Shown here piece by piece: positions 1 to 6,972 of a stretch of 14,964 nt of DNA; the first letter of the stretch is position 1; every line of letters begins with the position of its first letter. Location: assembly GCA_946186335.1 (NCBI GenBank), contig CAMHMW010000032.1, positions 1 to 14,964 of the forward strand. The letters are read 5' to 3'. Position numbers and translations under genes: made by a program. This stretch comes from an uncultured Candidatus Melainabacteria bacterium. Lineage in GTDB: Bacteria; Cyanobacteriota; Vampirovibrionia; Gastranaerophilales; Gastranaerophilaceae. The notes under the pieces are model-generated. The model saw only the letters and a program-made list of their open reading frames with translations, did not search any database and had not been told where the DNA came from.

Positions 1-2
1 CT

Positions 3-74
3 CTCACAAAACGATACTTAATCGTTTTGCTCGGCAGAGTCCTTACCGCCGCCAACTATGGTGAATACTTATGA
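3..74 (+). CDS. Possible C-terminal tail of an upstream ORF
   Basis: One frame is open from the window edge and stops at TGA 72-74, giving a 23-residue tail that begins LTKRYLIVLL and ends NYGEYL. Its stop overlaps the nadE start as ATGA (71-74), the classic arrangement for translational coupling. No start is visible, so identity cannot be given. Bases 29-63 are clearly GC-richer than the genes that follow, which is odd for coding sequence here, and another frame is also open to a TGA at 62-64. The stretch may instead be noncoding leader or repeat. Low confidence. Confidence 0.3.
   Translation, partial: LTKRYLIVLLGRVLTAANYGEYL
7..29. repeat. 9-bp perfect inverted repeat upstream of nadE
   Basis: CAAAACGAT (7-15) and ATCGTTTTG (21-29) are perfect inverted copies around the 5-base loop ACTTA. 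No T-tract follows on the plus strand, so a standard terminator is unlikely. It could be an operator or a leader hairpin of nadE, 42 bases before its start. Confidence 0.45.
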
Positions 75-1936
75 CAGATACCATTGAAAAATTTTACGAA
101 CTTACAGAAAAAGATTTTACTCCCGAAACAGAACAGGAATTGAGAGAACTTATACCCTCCGGCTCTGTCGGAATTGCACAGATTAACCCCTCTGCGGGCA
201 ACATAGAATACAATTCAAAAAAAGTTGCAAAATACATCAGGCACGCCCAAAATATCGGACTTGACCTGATAATTTTTCCCGAAATGGTTTTAACGGGCTT
301 TCCGCTTGAAGATACCACAGGCAGATACCCGACACTTGTTGAAGAAAACGTGAAATGGTTAAACCAAATCGCAAAAATCACAACCAAAACAACCGCTCTT
401 GTCGGTTTTATAGAACCCGTCAAGGATAAAGCAGGAAAATATTACAGCGCTGTTGCCGTATTATCCTGCGGCGAAATAAAAAAAATAATCAGAAAATGCG
501 TATTGCCCAAAAACTCCGAGTTTAACGATTTCCGCTATATTGAACCCTTCACGGACAAAAATCAAAACAGTTTTGAGATTAACGAAAAAGTTTACGGAAT
601 AATTGTCGGTTTACAAATTCCCGACAATATCGATGAAATTATGAAAGAAAACCCTGACGGCTTAATTATTTGCGATGCAAATCCGTTTTGCCTGAAAACT
701 GAAATTCCAAAATCCGAACTTTTACAGCAAATCGCCCAAAAATGTTCTAAACCTCTGATATATGTTAACCAGGTCGGAGCAACCGACAGCACAACATTTG
801 CAGGAGCAAGCATTGTTTACAACACAGGCGGAAACCTTTTTGCACGTGCAAAATCTTTTGAAGAACAATTTATGATAGTAAATTTTGAAAATTGTTTGGG
901 AAAAGTCTATCCTGACCTTTTGCCAAAGCAAAAAGAAGAATTCTCGCTTGATTATGACGATGATATGGAAAGAACCTACAAAACTATTATTCAGGGAATT
1001 AAAGACTATTTTGGCAAAACAGGATTTAAGCGTGCGGTTTTGGGGTTATCCGGAGGATTAGATTCAACGGTTTGTGCGGTTTTACTGGCAGATGCTCTCG
1101 GATGTGAAAACGTTTTCGGGATAAGTATGCCCTCAAAAATTACAACTCAGACAAGCAAATCCGATGCGGAACAACTTGCAGCAAATCTGGGGATAAATTT
1201 TGCAGTTGCACCGATTAAAGATATGGTTGAAACATCCGCAAATTGTTTTAACCAACTGTTTGAAAAAGTTGAAAGCAAATGGGAATGCCGCTACAAGCAG
1301 TCATACACAATGGATAACATTCAGGCACGCTCACGTGCGATGTATCTGTGGGGAATCAGCAACGAATTTGGCAGTTGTCTGCCGATTGCAACCTCTGACA
1401 AATCAGAAGCCTATATGGGTTACGCAACGATAAACGGCGATATGTCGGGCGGATTTGCCCCGATAGCAAACGTTACAAAAACAAAACTGTTTGCACTTGC
1501 CCGCTGGATGAATAAAAACAGAGAAGACAAAAATGCCATCCCCGAATCAATTATCCAAAAACGTCCGGGGGCGGAACTTGCGATAGACCCCAACACCGGC
1601 AAACCGCTTTGCGCCGAAGATGCACTTATGCCGTATGAATTTATGGATGAGGTTATCTGGCGGCTTGAAAATAAAAAAGAAAGTTATGATGACCTTTTAA
1701 AAGCAGAATTTTTATACGAAAAAACTCACAAAATAACAAAAGAACAAAAAGCACAGTGGCTTGATAAGTTTTACCGCAGAATGGCTGGCGCACTTTATAA
1801 AGGCTCAATTATGCCGCCCTCAGTTGATGTTGATTCTTCACTCCATCACAAACAGCCCATAACATCATCAGGTATAAACTATAAAAGTATCAGCGAGAAT
1901 GAAATCGCAGAAATTTTATCTGTGTATTTTCAATAA
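71..1936 (+). CDS. nadE: NAD+ synthetase with degenerate glutaminase domain
   Basis: Last step of NAD+ synthesis: amidation of nicotinate adenine dinucleotide using ATP. At 621 residues it has the two-domain form. Residues ~33-270 are a nitrilase-type (CN hydrolase) domain and ~295-600 the synthetase. The synthetase is intact: ATP-pyrophosphatase loop SGGLDS (327-332), DNIQARSR (415-422), TSDKSE (441-446), NGDMSGGFAPI (455-465). In the amidase domain, Glu71 (FPEMVLTGFPLED) and Lys142 (KCVLP) of the Glu-Lys-Cys triad are present, but where the family has ICEDxW this protein reads IIVGLQIPDN, placing Gly180 at the nucleophilic Cys. Glutamine hydrolysis is therefore doubtful and the enzyme may use free ammonia. 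The ATG is preceded by GGTGA at 60-64, six bases away. The 3' end overlaps the convergent lipoprotein gene by 21 bases. The family call is secure; loss of glutaminase activity is inference. Confidence 0.95.
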   Translation: MTDTIEKFYELTEKDFTPETEQELRELIPSGSVGIAQINPSAGNIEYNSKKVAKYIRHAQNIGLDLIIFPEMVLTGFPLEDTTGRYPTLVEENVKWLNQIAKITTKTTALVGFIEPVKDKAGKYYSAVAVLSCGEIKKIIRKCVLPKNSEFNDFRYIEPFTDKNQNSFEINEKVYGIIVGLQIPDNIDEIMKENPDGLIICDANPFCLKTEIPKSELLQQIAQKCSKPLIYVNQVGATDSTTFAGASIVYNTGGNLFARAKSFEEQFMIVNFENCLGKVYPDLLPKQKEEFSLDYDDDMERTYKTIIQGIKDYFGKTGFKRAVLGLSGGLDSTVCAVLLADALGCENVFGISMPSKITTQTSKSDAEQLAANLGINFAVAPIKDMVETSANCFNQLFEKVESKWECRYKQSYTMDNIQARSRAMYLWGISNEFGSCLPIATSDKSEAYMGYATINGDMSGGFAPIANVTKTKLFALARWMNKNREDKNAIPESIIQKRPGAELAIDPNTGKPLCAEDALMPYEFMDEVIWRLENKKESYDDLLKAEFLYEKTHKITKEQKAQWLDKFYRRMAGALYKGSIMPPSVDVDSSLHHKQPITSSGINYKSISENEIAEILSVYFQ

Positions 1937-2308
1937 ATATTCAAACGGATTATCAATGTGTTCTTCAAAATATACGTAATCAAATACACCATACGAATTA
2001 AATTTGAAATTGCAGGTATGTGCCGTTGAATTAATGTCAGAGTACCAATAGAAGTTGCATATTTTACCATTGCAATGACATTCGATATTGCCATTTTCGG
2101 GGTTGTCAGCTTGAGGACAAACAGCATTTTCTTTGTCCTTGTCAGACAGATGTGAAAAACCTGATTTGATACTGAGAGTCTGATTAATCCTATTTTTATA
2201 GTTTAAGCATTTTGTCTCACAGTCATCCCTGTTTACTTTTAAAAAACCGCAGGCAGAAACAGACAAAGATACCAGCAAAATAATAATTACGTTATAAAAT
2301 TTTCTCAT
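1916..2308 (-). CDS. Small Cys-rich lipoprotein, function unknown
   Basis: A 130-residue protein that I do not recognise. It opens with a short basic N-terminus, a hydrophobic stretch (7-18) and a lipobox-like LSVSAC, giving lipidation at Cys20, so it should be a membrane-anchored lipoprotein facing the periplasm. The mature part has seven further cysteines (30, 34, 64, 77, 79, 84, 99), including C-x3-C and C-x-C-x4-C spacings, suggesting disulfides or metal binding, and aromatic residues toward the C-terminus. The start is supported by AAGG about six bases upstream. It lies 16 bases after the DUF212 gene and is probably the last gene of the rsgA operon. It ends inside the convergent nadE. 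Real gene likely; role unknown. Confidence 0.8.
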   Translation of the reverse strand: MRKFYNVIIILLVSLSVSACGFLKVNRDDCETKCLNYKNRINQTLSIKSGFSHLSDKDKENAVCPQADNPENGNIECHCNGKICNFYWYSDINSTAHTCNFKFNSYGVFDYVYFEEHIDNPFEYLLKIHR

Positions 2309-2324
2309 ATTAAACCTTAAAATT

Positions 2325-2801
2325 CTAAGAAATCATATACATGTGGAACACATAAGCGAAAATTACACCTAAGACTGCCCCGCAAAAGACCTCCAAAGGG
2401 GTGTGTCCCAAAAGTTCCTTTAATTTTCCGCCTACACTCTGCAAATCATGATGATAAAAATCGTCCATCATACGGTTCAGACATGCGGCGGTTTTCCCTG
2501 CCGCTCTGCGTAGTCCTGCAGCATCATACATGATAATCAGCGAAAACCCGAGAGCAACCGCAAACAGGGGAGAATCATAACCCTGCTGAATTGCAACCAT
2601 TATAGAAAGCGCCATAACGCCCGCAGAATGAGCACTCGGCATCCCGCCTGTTGTTGTAAATATTTTAAAATTAATTTTTCGTGATTGAAACGTAAATAAG
2701 AAAAACTTTATTATCTGAGCAACACAAGCACTTGCCATAGCACATAAAATTATTTCATATCCCGTATTCGCAACAGTCATTCTGATTGCTTCTATATTCA
2801 T
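2325..2801 (-). CDS. Divergent PAP2 (DUF212) family membrane protein
   Basis: A 158-residue protein of the DUF212/YuiD-like divergent acid phosphatase family. The family signatures are all visible: TGGMPSAHSA (51-60), YDAAGLRRAAG (92-102) and LKELLGHTPLEVFCGAVLG (127-145). Hydrophobic segments at ~15-37, ~60-91 and ~137-156 indicate an integral membrane protein. The SAHS and RR residues resemble the PAP2 phosphatase core, so a lipid-linked phosphate or pyrophosphate substrate is plausible, but activity in this family is poorly established. Its ATG overlaps the stop of the polyprenyl synthase by one base (TAATG), implying coupled translation, and that neighbour suggests an isoprenoid phosphate substrate (inference). 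I recall the same pairing in cyanobacteria but cannot check it here. Confidence 0.9.
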   Translation of the reverse strand: MNIEAIRMTVANTGYEIILCAMASACVAQIIKFFLFTFQSRKINFKIFTTTGGMPSAHSAGVMALSIMVAIQQGYDSPLFAVALGFSLIIMYDAAGLRRAAGKTAACLNRMMDDFYHHDLQSVGGKLKELLGHTPLEVFCGAVLGVIFAYVFHMYMIS

Positions 2802-3694
2802 TAAATACCTGCTCTCTTTAATATGTTATCAATTATTCCGTCAAAAATGTCCGACTTCAAATTTTGTTTTTTCATTATATCACGACATTCACTCATCAGG
2901 CAAGAAAGTTTACATTTTGCCTCATCAAGTCCGTACAGAGAAACATAAGTCAGTTTTCCTTCTTCTTTATCTTTTCCGAGAGTCTTTCCCATTTGTTCAA
3001 AAGTTGAAATCTCATCCAAAATATCATCCGCTATCTGAAAAGCGAGTCCGAATTTTTTTGCAAATTCCGTTATGACGAATAACTGTTCATCCTCCACCCC
3101 CGCAATAATTGCACCTGTTCTTACAGCCAGTTGAAACAGGTCGGAAGTTTTGTGTATATGCAAATATTCAAGTGTTTTTGAATATTTTTCAACCGTATCA
3201 CCATCAGATACAAAAGCGTTTTCGGATTCTATATCAACGACCTGCCCCGCAATAACTCCTCTTGCTCCCGCAAAATTAAAATACTCGTTTAATATTCTGA
3301 TAATTGTTGAGGGCGAAAGATTTTCGGAAAATTTTGTTATTGTTTGAGGGGCGTAAGTTAGAAGTGCATCTCCTGCCAAAACGGCAATCGCTTCTCCAAA
3401 CACTTTATGATTAGAGGGTTTACCCCGTCTGTAATCATCGTTATCCATACACGGCAAATCGTCATGAATCAGAGTTTGTGCGTGTAACATTTCTATTGCA
3501 CAGGCTGTCGGCATTGCATCTTCAATATCCCCGCCAAACATACGGCAGGTTTCAAGACACATAACAGGTCTTAACCGTTTTCCCGGAAGCATAACTGTAT
3601 ATTTCATTGATTTAAAGATATTTTCGGGATATTCAATTGAAATAAATTCATCCAGTTTGTCATTTATAAGTTCAATATAATCATTCATATTCAT
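2801..3694 (-). CDS. ispA: Polyprenyl (farnesyl/geranylgeranyl) diphosphate synthase
   Basis: Trans-prenyl chain elongation: condenses isopentenyl diphosphate with an allylic diphosphate in the cytosol to supply carriers such as undecaprenyl phosphate and quinone tails. About 297 residues, normal for the short-chain family. Visible are GKRLRP (38-43), the first Asp-rich motif DDLPCMDNDDYRRGKP (78-93), KTSDLFQLA (182-190) and the second motif QIADDILDE (220-228). At the fifth and fourth positions before the first motif it has Gln and Thr rather than the aromatic residue typical of farnesyl synthases, so product length is uncertain (C15 or C20). An in-frame TTG lies nine bases upstream at 3703, but AAGGA is only two bases from it and 11 from the chosen ATG. 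The start overlaps the 3' end of rsgA by 14 bases. Family secure, exact product not. Confidence 0.92.
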   Translation of the reverse strand: MNMNDYIELINDKLDEFISIEYPENIFKSMKYTVMLPGKRLRPVMCLETCRMFGGDIEDAMPTACAIEMLHAQTLIHDDLPCMDNDDYRRGKPSNHKVFGEAIAVLAGDALLTYAPQTITKFSENLSPSTIIRILNEYFNFAGARGVIAGQVVDIESENAFVSDGDTVEKYSKTLEYLHIHKTSDLFQLAVRTGAIIAGVEDEQLFVITEFAKKFGLAFQIADDILDEISTFEQMGKTLGKDKEEGKLTYVSLYGLDEAKCKLSCLMSECRDIMKKQNLKSDIFDGIIDNILKRAGI

Positions 3695-4679
3695 TTTCGT
3701 CAATTTCCTTATAAATCATCTGTTTGCGGGTATTACGTGATGCCTGTCTTTTGTGGCTGCTTATTTTAGCCTGAGTTTTATTGTTTTTGACTTTTTGGGA
3801 GGTTTCTTTTTTAATTCCGTTATATTTCACATGTTCTTTGTATTCAAGCGCCTCACGTAAAAATTCAACATAACTGTTATAACGTGTTTCATCCATTTCC
3901 TGACTGTGTTTAAGAACCTCGCAGCCATCCTCGTTTATATGCAGACAGTCAGCATACTTACACCCCGAACGGTATTTAACAATTTCATCAAACAACGCGC
4001 CGACTTCATGCGGCATAATAAAATCAAAACGAATATTACTGAAACCGGGGGTATCAACAACCGCAGAATTTTCATCGAGTTTTATAATCTCACAGTGTCT
4101 TGTGGTATGGGTTCCTCTGTTTAATTTTTCACTCACCTCTTTTGTTCTTAAATGAACATTCGGGTTAAGTGCATTAACAAGACTTGATTTTCCGACACCG
4201 GAATTTCCGCAAAGAGCCGATAGTTTCCCTTTTAGAAGTTTTCTTATATTTTCGGTTCCCCTGTTTTCAGTTGCGGATGTAAAGACTATTTTATACCCGA
4301 GGGGCGAATATATTGAAACGATATTGTCCTGCTCCTCCTGCTCTAAGCCCAAATCCTCCTTGTTAAAACACAGAACAACGGGAATTTTATAATATTTAGC
4401 AAGCGAAAGATATCTATTTAACTGGTGAAAGTCCAAATCGGGATGCTTTAAGGCAGTTACAACAACAATCTGGTCGACATTTGCAACAGCAGGACGGGGA
4501 ATAAATGTTTTTCTGGGCAGAATGTTTGTAATAACTCCGTTTTCAAATTCCGCAAAATCACCCGTTACTATTTTAATCTTCTGTTTTTTTAAGACTTCAC
4601 GAATTTTACATTCAAAGGTTTCTTCACCCTTTTGAACATAATAAAAATCCGAATGTATTTTATAGATTTGTCCTTCCAT
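3681..4679 (-). CDS. rsgA: Small ribosomal subunit biogenesis GTPase RsgA
   Basis: Circularly permuted GTPase that checks late 30S subunit maturation. About 332 residues. It has an N-terminal OB-fold region (~1-62), then G motifs in permuted order: NKED (G4, ~106-109), TSA (G5, ~134-136), GNSGVGKSS (G1, ~158-166), then DTPG (G3, ~209-212). The zinc site C-x4-C-x-H-x5-C is CKYADCLHINEDGC (~240-253). After ~285 comes a strongly Lys/Arg/Ser/Thr-rich basic tail, fitting rRNA contact. The start is taken at ATG 4679; a TTG immediately before it (4682) would add one residue. No clear ribosome binding site precedes either, and a sigma70-like promoter would start the mRNA almost at the start codon. 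First gene of a four-gene minus-strand operon. Confidence 0.95.
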   Translation of the reverse strand: MEGQIYKIHSDFYYVQKGEETFECKIREVLKKQKIKIVTGDFAEFENGVITNILPRKTFIPRPAVANVDQIVVVTALKHPDLDFHQLNRYLSLAKYYKIPVVLCFNKEDLGLEQEEQDNIVSIYSPLGYKIVFTSATENRGTENIRKLLKGKLSALCGNSGVGKSSLVNALNPNVHLRTKEVSEKLNRGTHTTRHCEIIKLDENSAVVDTPGFSNIRFDFIMPHEVGALFDEIVKYRSGCKYADCLHINEDGCEVLKHSQEMDETRYNSYVEFLREALEYKEHVKYNGIKKETSQKVKNNKTQAKISSHKRQASRNTRKQMIYKEIDENEYE

Positions 4680-4687
4680 CAAGGTAA

Positions 4688-4716
4688 ATTTTACATAAAA
4701 AAGGAAAATTTTTCAA
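4688..4716 (-). promoter_or_regulatory. Sigma70-type promoter for the rsgA operon
   Basis: On the minus strand TTGAAA (complement of 4711-4716) is followed after exactly 17 bases by TAAAAT (complement of 4688-4693). Expected transcription start is near 4681, within about two bases of the rsgA ATG at 4679, so the mRNA may be leaderless. The same -10 hexamer recurs in two other promoters in this window. Confidence 0.6.
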
Positions 4717-4736
4717 TTTTGGAATAAAATGAAAAT

Positions 4737-5495
4737 ATGATTACAAAAAATGAACTGGATAAACTTGTTGAAATCTATGAAAATGCGGAGTTTATAAAAG
4801 ATGACCCCGTTCAGTTTATCCATAAGTTCAAAACAAAAAAAGATACGGAAATTGCGGGTTTTGTAGCATCTTTGCTTGCATACGGCAGCAGAAAACAGTT
4901 CATCAAAAAACTTGACGGGTGGCTTGATATGGCAGAAAACGAGCCGCTGAATTTTGTTCAAAATTTTGAGTCCGAAATGGTAGGAGATTTCAATTACCGT
5001 TTCGGAAAGCCAAACGATTTTATATCAATTTTTGAGATTTTAAAAGAACTTTATAACACATCAAACGGTCTTGAGGAATTGTTTGAATACGGCTATAAAC
5101 AAAATAAAATGTTTGAAACGGTGACTGATTATTTTTATTCCCGAGCGAACGCAAATGTCGGTCAGGGGTTTTATCACATGATACCAAACCCGAGAAACGG
5201 CGGTGCGATGAAGCGGATGTGTATGTTTTTGCGGTGGATGGTCAGAAAAAGTATTGTTGATGCCGGCATCTGGACATTTATGAAGCCGTCCGAATTATAC
5301 ATACCGCTTGATGTTCATGTCGGCAGAATTTCAAGGCAAATGGGACTTTTGACAAGAAAAGCAAACGATTTTAAAGCGGTTATTGAATTAACCGAAAACT
5401 TAAAAAAGTTTTGTCCCGAAGACCCAGTAAAATATGACTTTGCAATTTTCGGATACGGAGTTAACGGAGGTAAAATTTCCGTCTTGAAAAATTAA
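4737..5495 (+). CDS. TIGR02757 (DUF2400) family protein
   Basis: A 252-residue protein matching the TIGR02757/DUF2400 family by remembered signatures: DTEIAGFVASLLAYGSRKQ (36-54), FLRWMVRKSIVDAGIW (164-179), PLDVHVGRISRQMGLL (190-205) and CPEDPVKYDFAIFGYG (226-241). The family has no established function. The segment around Asp192 resembles the VDTHVxRxxxRLGL stretch that carries the catalytic Asp in HhH-GPD DNA glycosylases, so a distant DNA-binding or repair role is possible (inference). No signal peptide or membrane segment, so it should be cytosolic. The ATG has a weak GGAA 12 bases upstream. It is divergent from rsgA, 57 bases apart, and precedes the M48 gene by 50 bases, which has its own promoter. 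Confidence 0.85.
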   Translation: MITKNELDKLVEIYENAEFIKDDPVQFIHKFKTKKDTEIAGFVASLLAYGSRKQFIKKLDGWLDMAENEPLNFVQNFESEMVGDFNYRFGKPNDFISIFEILKELYNTSNGLEELFEYGYKQNKMFETVTDYFYSRANANVGQGFYHMIPNPRNGGAMKRMCMFLRWMVRKSIVDAGIWTFMKPSELYIPLDVHVGRISRQMGLLTRKANDFKAVIELTENLKKFCPEDPVKYDFAIFGYGVNGGKISVLKN

Positions 5496-5511
5496 AATCA
5501 CGTAGTAAAAT
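5484..5511 (+). promoter_or_regulatory. Sigma70-type promoter for the M48 peptidase gene
   Basis: TTGAAA (5484-5489) and TAAAAT (5506-5511) are separated by 16 bases. The -35 lies within the last codons of the TIGR02757 gene. The -10 context TAGTAAAATG is identical to that of the promoter at 8476-8504. Confidence 0.6.
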
Positions 5512-5545
5512 GGAATTATTATTAAGCAGCTGGAGTTTTTAAATT

Positions 5546-6841
5546 ATGAAAAAATTACTGATTAGTTTATTGATTTTGAGTATCCCGACATGTGCTTGGG
5601 GAAAATCATATCTTGATTCTCAATTAAAAAAGGTAAAAGACAACGTTAAATATAATTCTGTTCAGACACTCAAAAAGAATTATCCGATAACACCGGAATA
5701 TGACAGGGTATTGCCAGCCGTTTCAAAAGAAACTTATGACCCAAAACTACTGAAGCTGCTTGATTATACCCCTGTTGATGAAAAAGATTACGAAGCAAAA
5801 CTTGCAAAAGACGAACAGATATACGAAACAGAAATCTATCCTCAACTCAAAAAGAAAACAAGAATATCAGCCGATGATATTCAGGCTGTCGATTTTTACA
5901 AATTATACAGAATAAGTGAAAAACTAATCAGAGCGAATAACTTAGATTACATAAACTGGCGTATTGCAGTCAGAAAAACGGAAGACATAAACGCAACTTC
6001 ATCAGATGCGAATTTTGTAAAAATTAATACCGGACTGTATGATACTTTTTATAACAACGATGATGCTATTGCTTTTATAATGGCTCATGAAATGTCACAT
6101 TTAATACTGGGACATTCTAAACATCAGGGAGAAATTACAACAAAAATGGAGCAGGGTTACAAGAGCATGCAGATGAGTGCCGCTTTGGGAAATGCTTTGG
6201 GAGTTTCCGCAGTTCAGACAACTATGCTCAAATATTTAAAAGACATGCGAGATATGGAATATATGGCAGACTCAGAGGCTATAATACTTCTCACAAGAGC
6301 GGGTTATTCTCCCGCAAAAGCGCTTGATGTATTAAACACCTTTGATACCTACGCAGAAGTAAGACCGTGGTACGGCTGGTATAATTCACATCCGGAAACC
6401 GCAAAAAGAATTGAAAGTTTTAAAGAAAATATGACAGTAATTAATCCCGAATGGGTTGAAGAAGGCAAAGCAAATATTTATAATTCGGATGTACTTAACG
6501 TTAAAAAATCCTCAGACCGTGTATCATTTGTAATAGATAAAGGGGAAAACGTAACCGATTTCTATAATGTTGAAGATTTGACCCAGCGTGTATCACGTCT
6601 TGCGTATATGAGCTATCTGAACGGGAATTACGAAAATGCCGTTAAATATTTTTATAAACTGGCAAAAGCAGATGAAAGCAATTATGTTTATTGGCTTTAT
6701 TGCGCCCTCGCAAATAAGGCGCTGTATGACAATACAAAACAGAACAAGTATTTAAAACAGGCTGAAAAATCAATAGAAAAAGCCGTTCGGCTCAAACCAG
6801 AAGATGCGGAAGTCAAAAAAGTCTACTCAATGATTAAATAA
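5546..6841 (+). CDS. Secreted M48 metallopeptidase with C-terminal TPR-like repeats
   Basis: A 431-residue periplasmic zinc protease of the M48 family, similar in layout to BepA/YfgC-type envelope quality-control peptidases. Signal peptide is residues 1-19 (MKKLLISLLIL... AWG). The Cys at 16 follows Ile-Pro-Thr, so it is not a convincing lipobox. The zinc site is HEMSH (181-185), with Glu238 in MEYMADSEA as likely third ligand, followed by the family's WYNSHPETAKRI (278-289). Residues ~345-425 form helical repeats (YLNGNYENAVKYFYKLAKAD, then a second with RLKPEDAE) typical of TPRs, which in BepA guide binding to outer-membrane protein machinery. GGAG at 5532-5535 lies 10 bases before the ATG. 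The gene is convergent with the Spy-like gene. Substrate is unknown; an LptD or beta-barrel link is inference. Confidence 0.92.
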   Translation: MKKLLISLLILSIPTCAWGKSYLDSQLKKVKDNVKYNSVQTLKKNYPITPEYDRVLPAVSKETYDPKLLKLLDYTPVDEKDYEAKLAKDEQIYETEIYPQLKKKTRISADDIQAVDFYKLYRISEKLIRANNLDYINWRIAVRKTEDINATSSDANFVKINTGLYDTFYNNDDAIAFIMAHEMSHLILGHSKHQGEITTKMEQGYKSMQMSAALGNALGVSAVQTTMLKYLKDMRDMEYMADSEAIILLTRAGYSPAKALDVLNTFDTYAEVRPWYGWYNSHPETAKRIESFKENMTVINPEWVEEGKANIYNSDVLNVKKSSDRVSFVIDKGENVTDFYNVEDLTQRVSRLAYMSYLNGNYENAVKYFYKLAKADESNYVYWLYCALANKALYDNTKQNKYLKQAEKSIEKAVRLKPEDAEVKKVYSMIK

Positions 6842-6879
6842 TCAGCCGGTGAACTTGCAAACCGTACAATTGCGAAAGA

Positions 6880-6938
6880 GGTTTTTGTTGGGCTGAAAGC
6901 CCAACTTACAGGTTCGGATACGAAGTAAAGGAAAAACC
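6880..6938. other. 59-nt element able to fold as a three-way junction
   Basis: Three nested pairings are visible. The outer stem GGTTTTT (6880-6886) pairs with AAAAACC (6932-6938). Hairpin I is GTTGGGCT (6887-6894), loop GAA, AGCCCAAC (6898-6905). Hairpin II is TTAC (6906-6909), a 3-base bulge, TTCG (6913-6916), loop GATA, CGAA (6921-6924), GTAA (6925-6928). All stems are perfectly Watson-Crick and adjacent. No protein frame of note crosses it. It may be a structured 3' UTR or RNA, or a dispersed palindromic repeat; strand is undecided because the pairing works in both orientations. Confidence 0.5.
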
Positions 6939-6939
6939 G

Positions 6940-6969
6940 AAAAAATAGAGGACTAACGTCCTCTGTTTT
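6940..6969 (-). terminator. Hairpin terminator between convergent genes
   Basis: AGAGGAC (6947-6953) and GTCCTCT (6958-6964) form a 7-bp stem with a 4-base loop. On the minus strand it is followed by a U-rich run (A6 at 6940-6945), 9 bases past the Spy-like stop codon, so it ends the sigma-factor operon. On the plus strand TGTTTTA follows, so it can also stop transcription from the M48 gene. Confidence 0.85.
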
Positions 6970-6972
6970 AAT

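Noticed and set aside
7..29. Intrinsic terminator upstream of nadE
   Set aside because: The stem is AT-rich and followed by GC-rich bases with no T-tract, so it is reported only as an inverted repeat.
3694..3703. TTG 3703 as start of the polyprenyl synthase
   Set aside because: The AAGGA is only two bases away from it, and two in-frame ATG codons follow within nine bases before any conserved sequence.
4729..4740. ATG at 4729 as the start of the TIGR02757 gene or a tiny leader
   Set aside because: It runs only three codons to a TGA and is in another frame.
4713..4961. Minus-strand ORF of 82 codons opposite the TIGR02757 gene
   Set aside because: Antisense to a family-supported gene, no ribosome binding site, and low-complexity Phe/Ile composition typical of a shadow frame.
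5546..5608. M48 peptidase as a lipoprotein via Cys16
   Set aside because: The residues before it (Ile-Pro-Thr) do not fit a lipobox; cleavage after AWG by signal peptidase I fits better.
6905..6930. tRNA-like T-arm (GGTTCGGAT) suggesting a tRNA gene
   Set aside because: No acceptor stem, anticodon arm or CCA-side pairing can be built around it; it fits the three-way junction instead.
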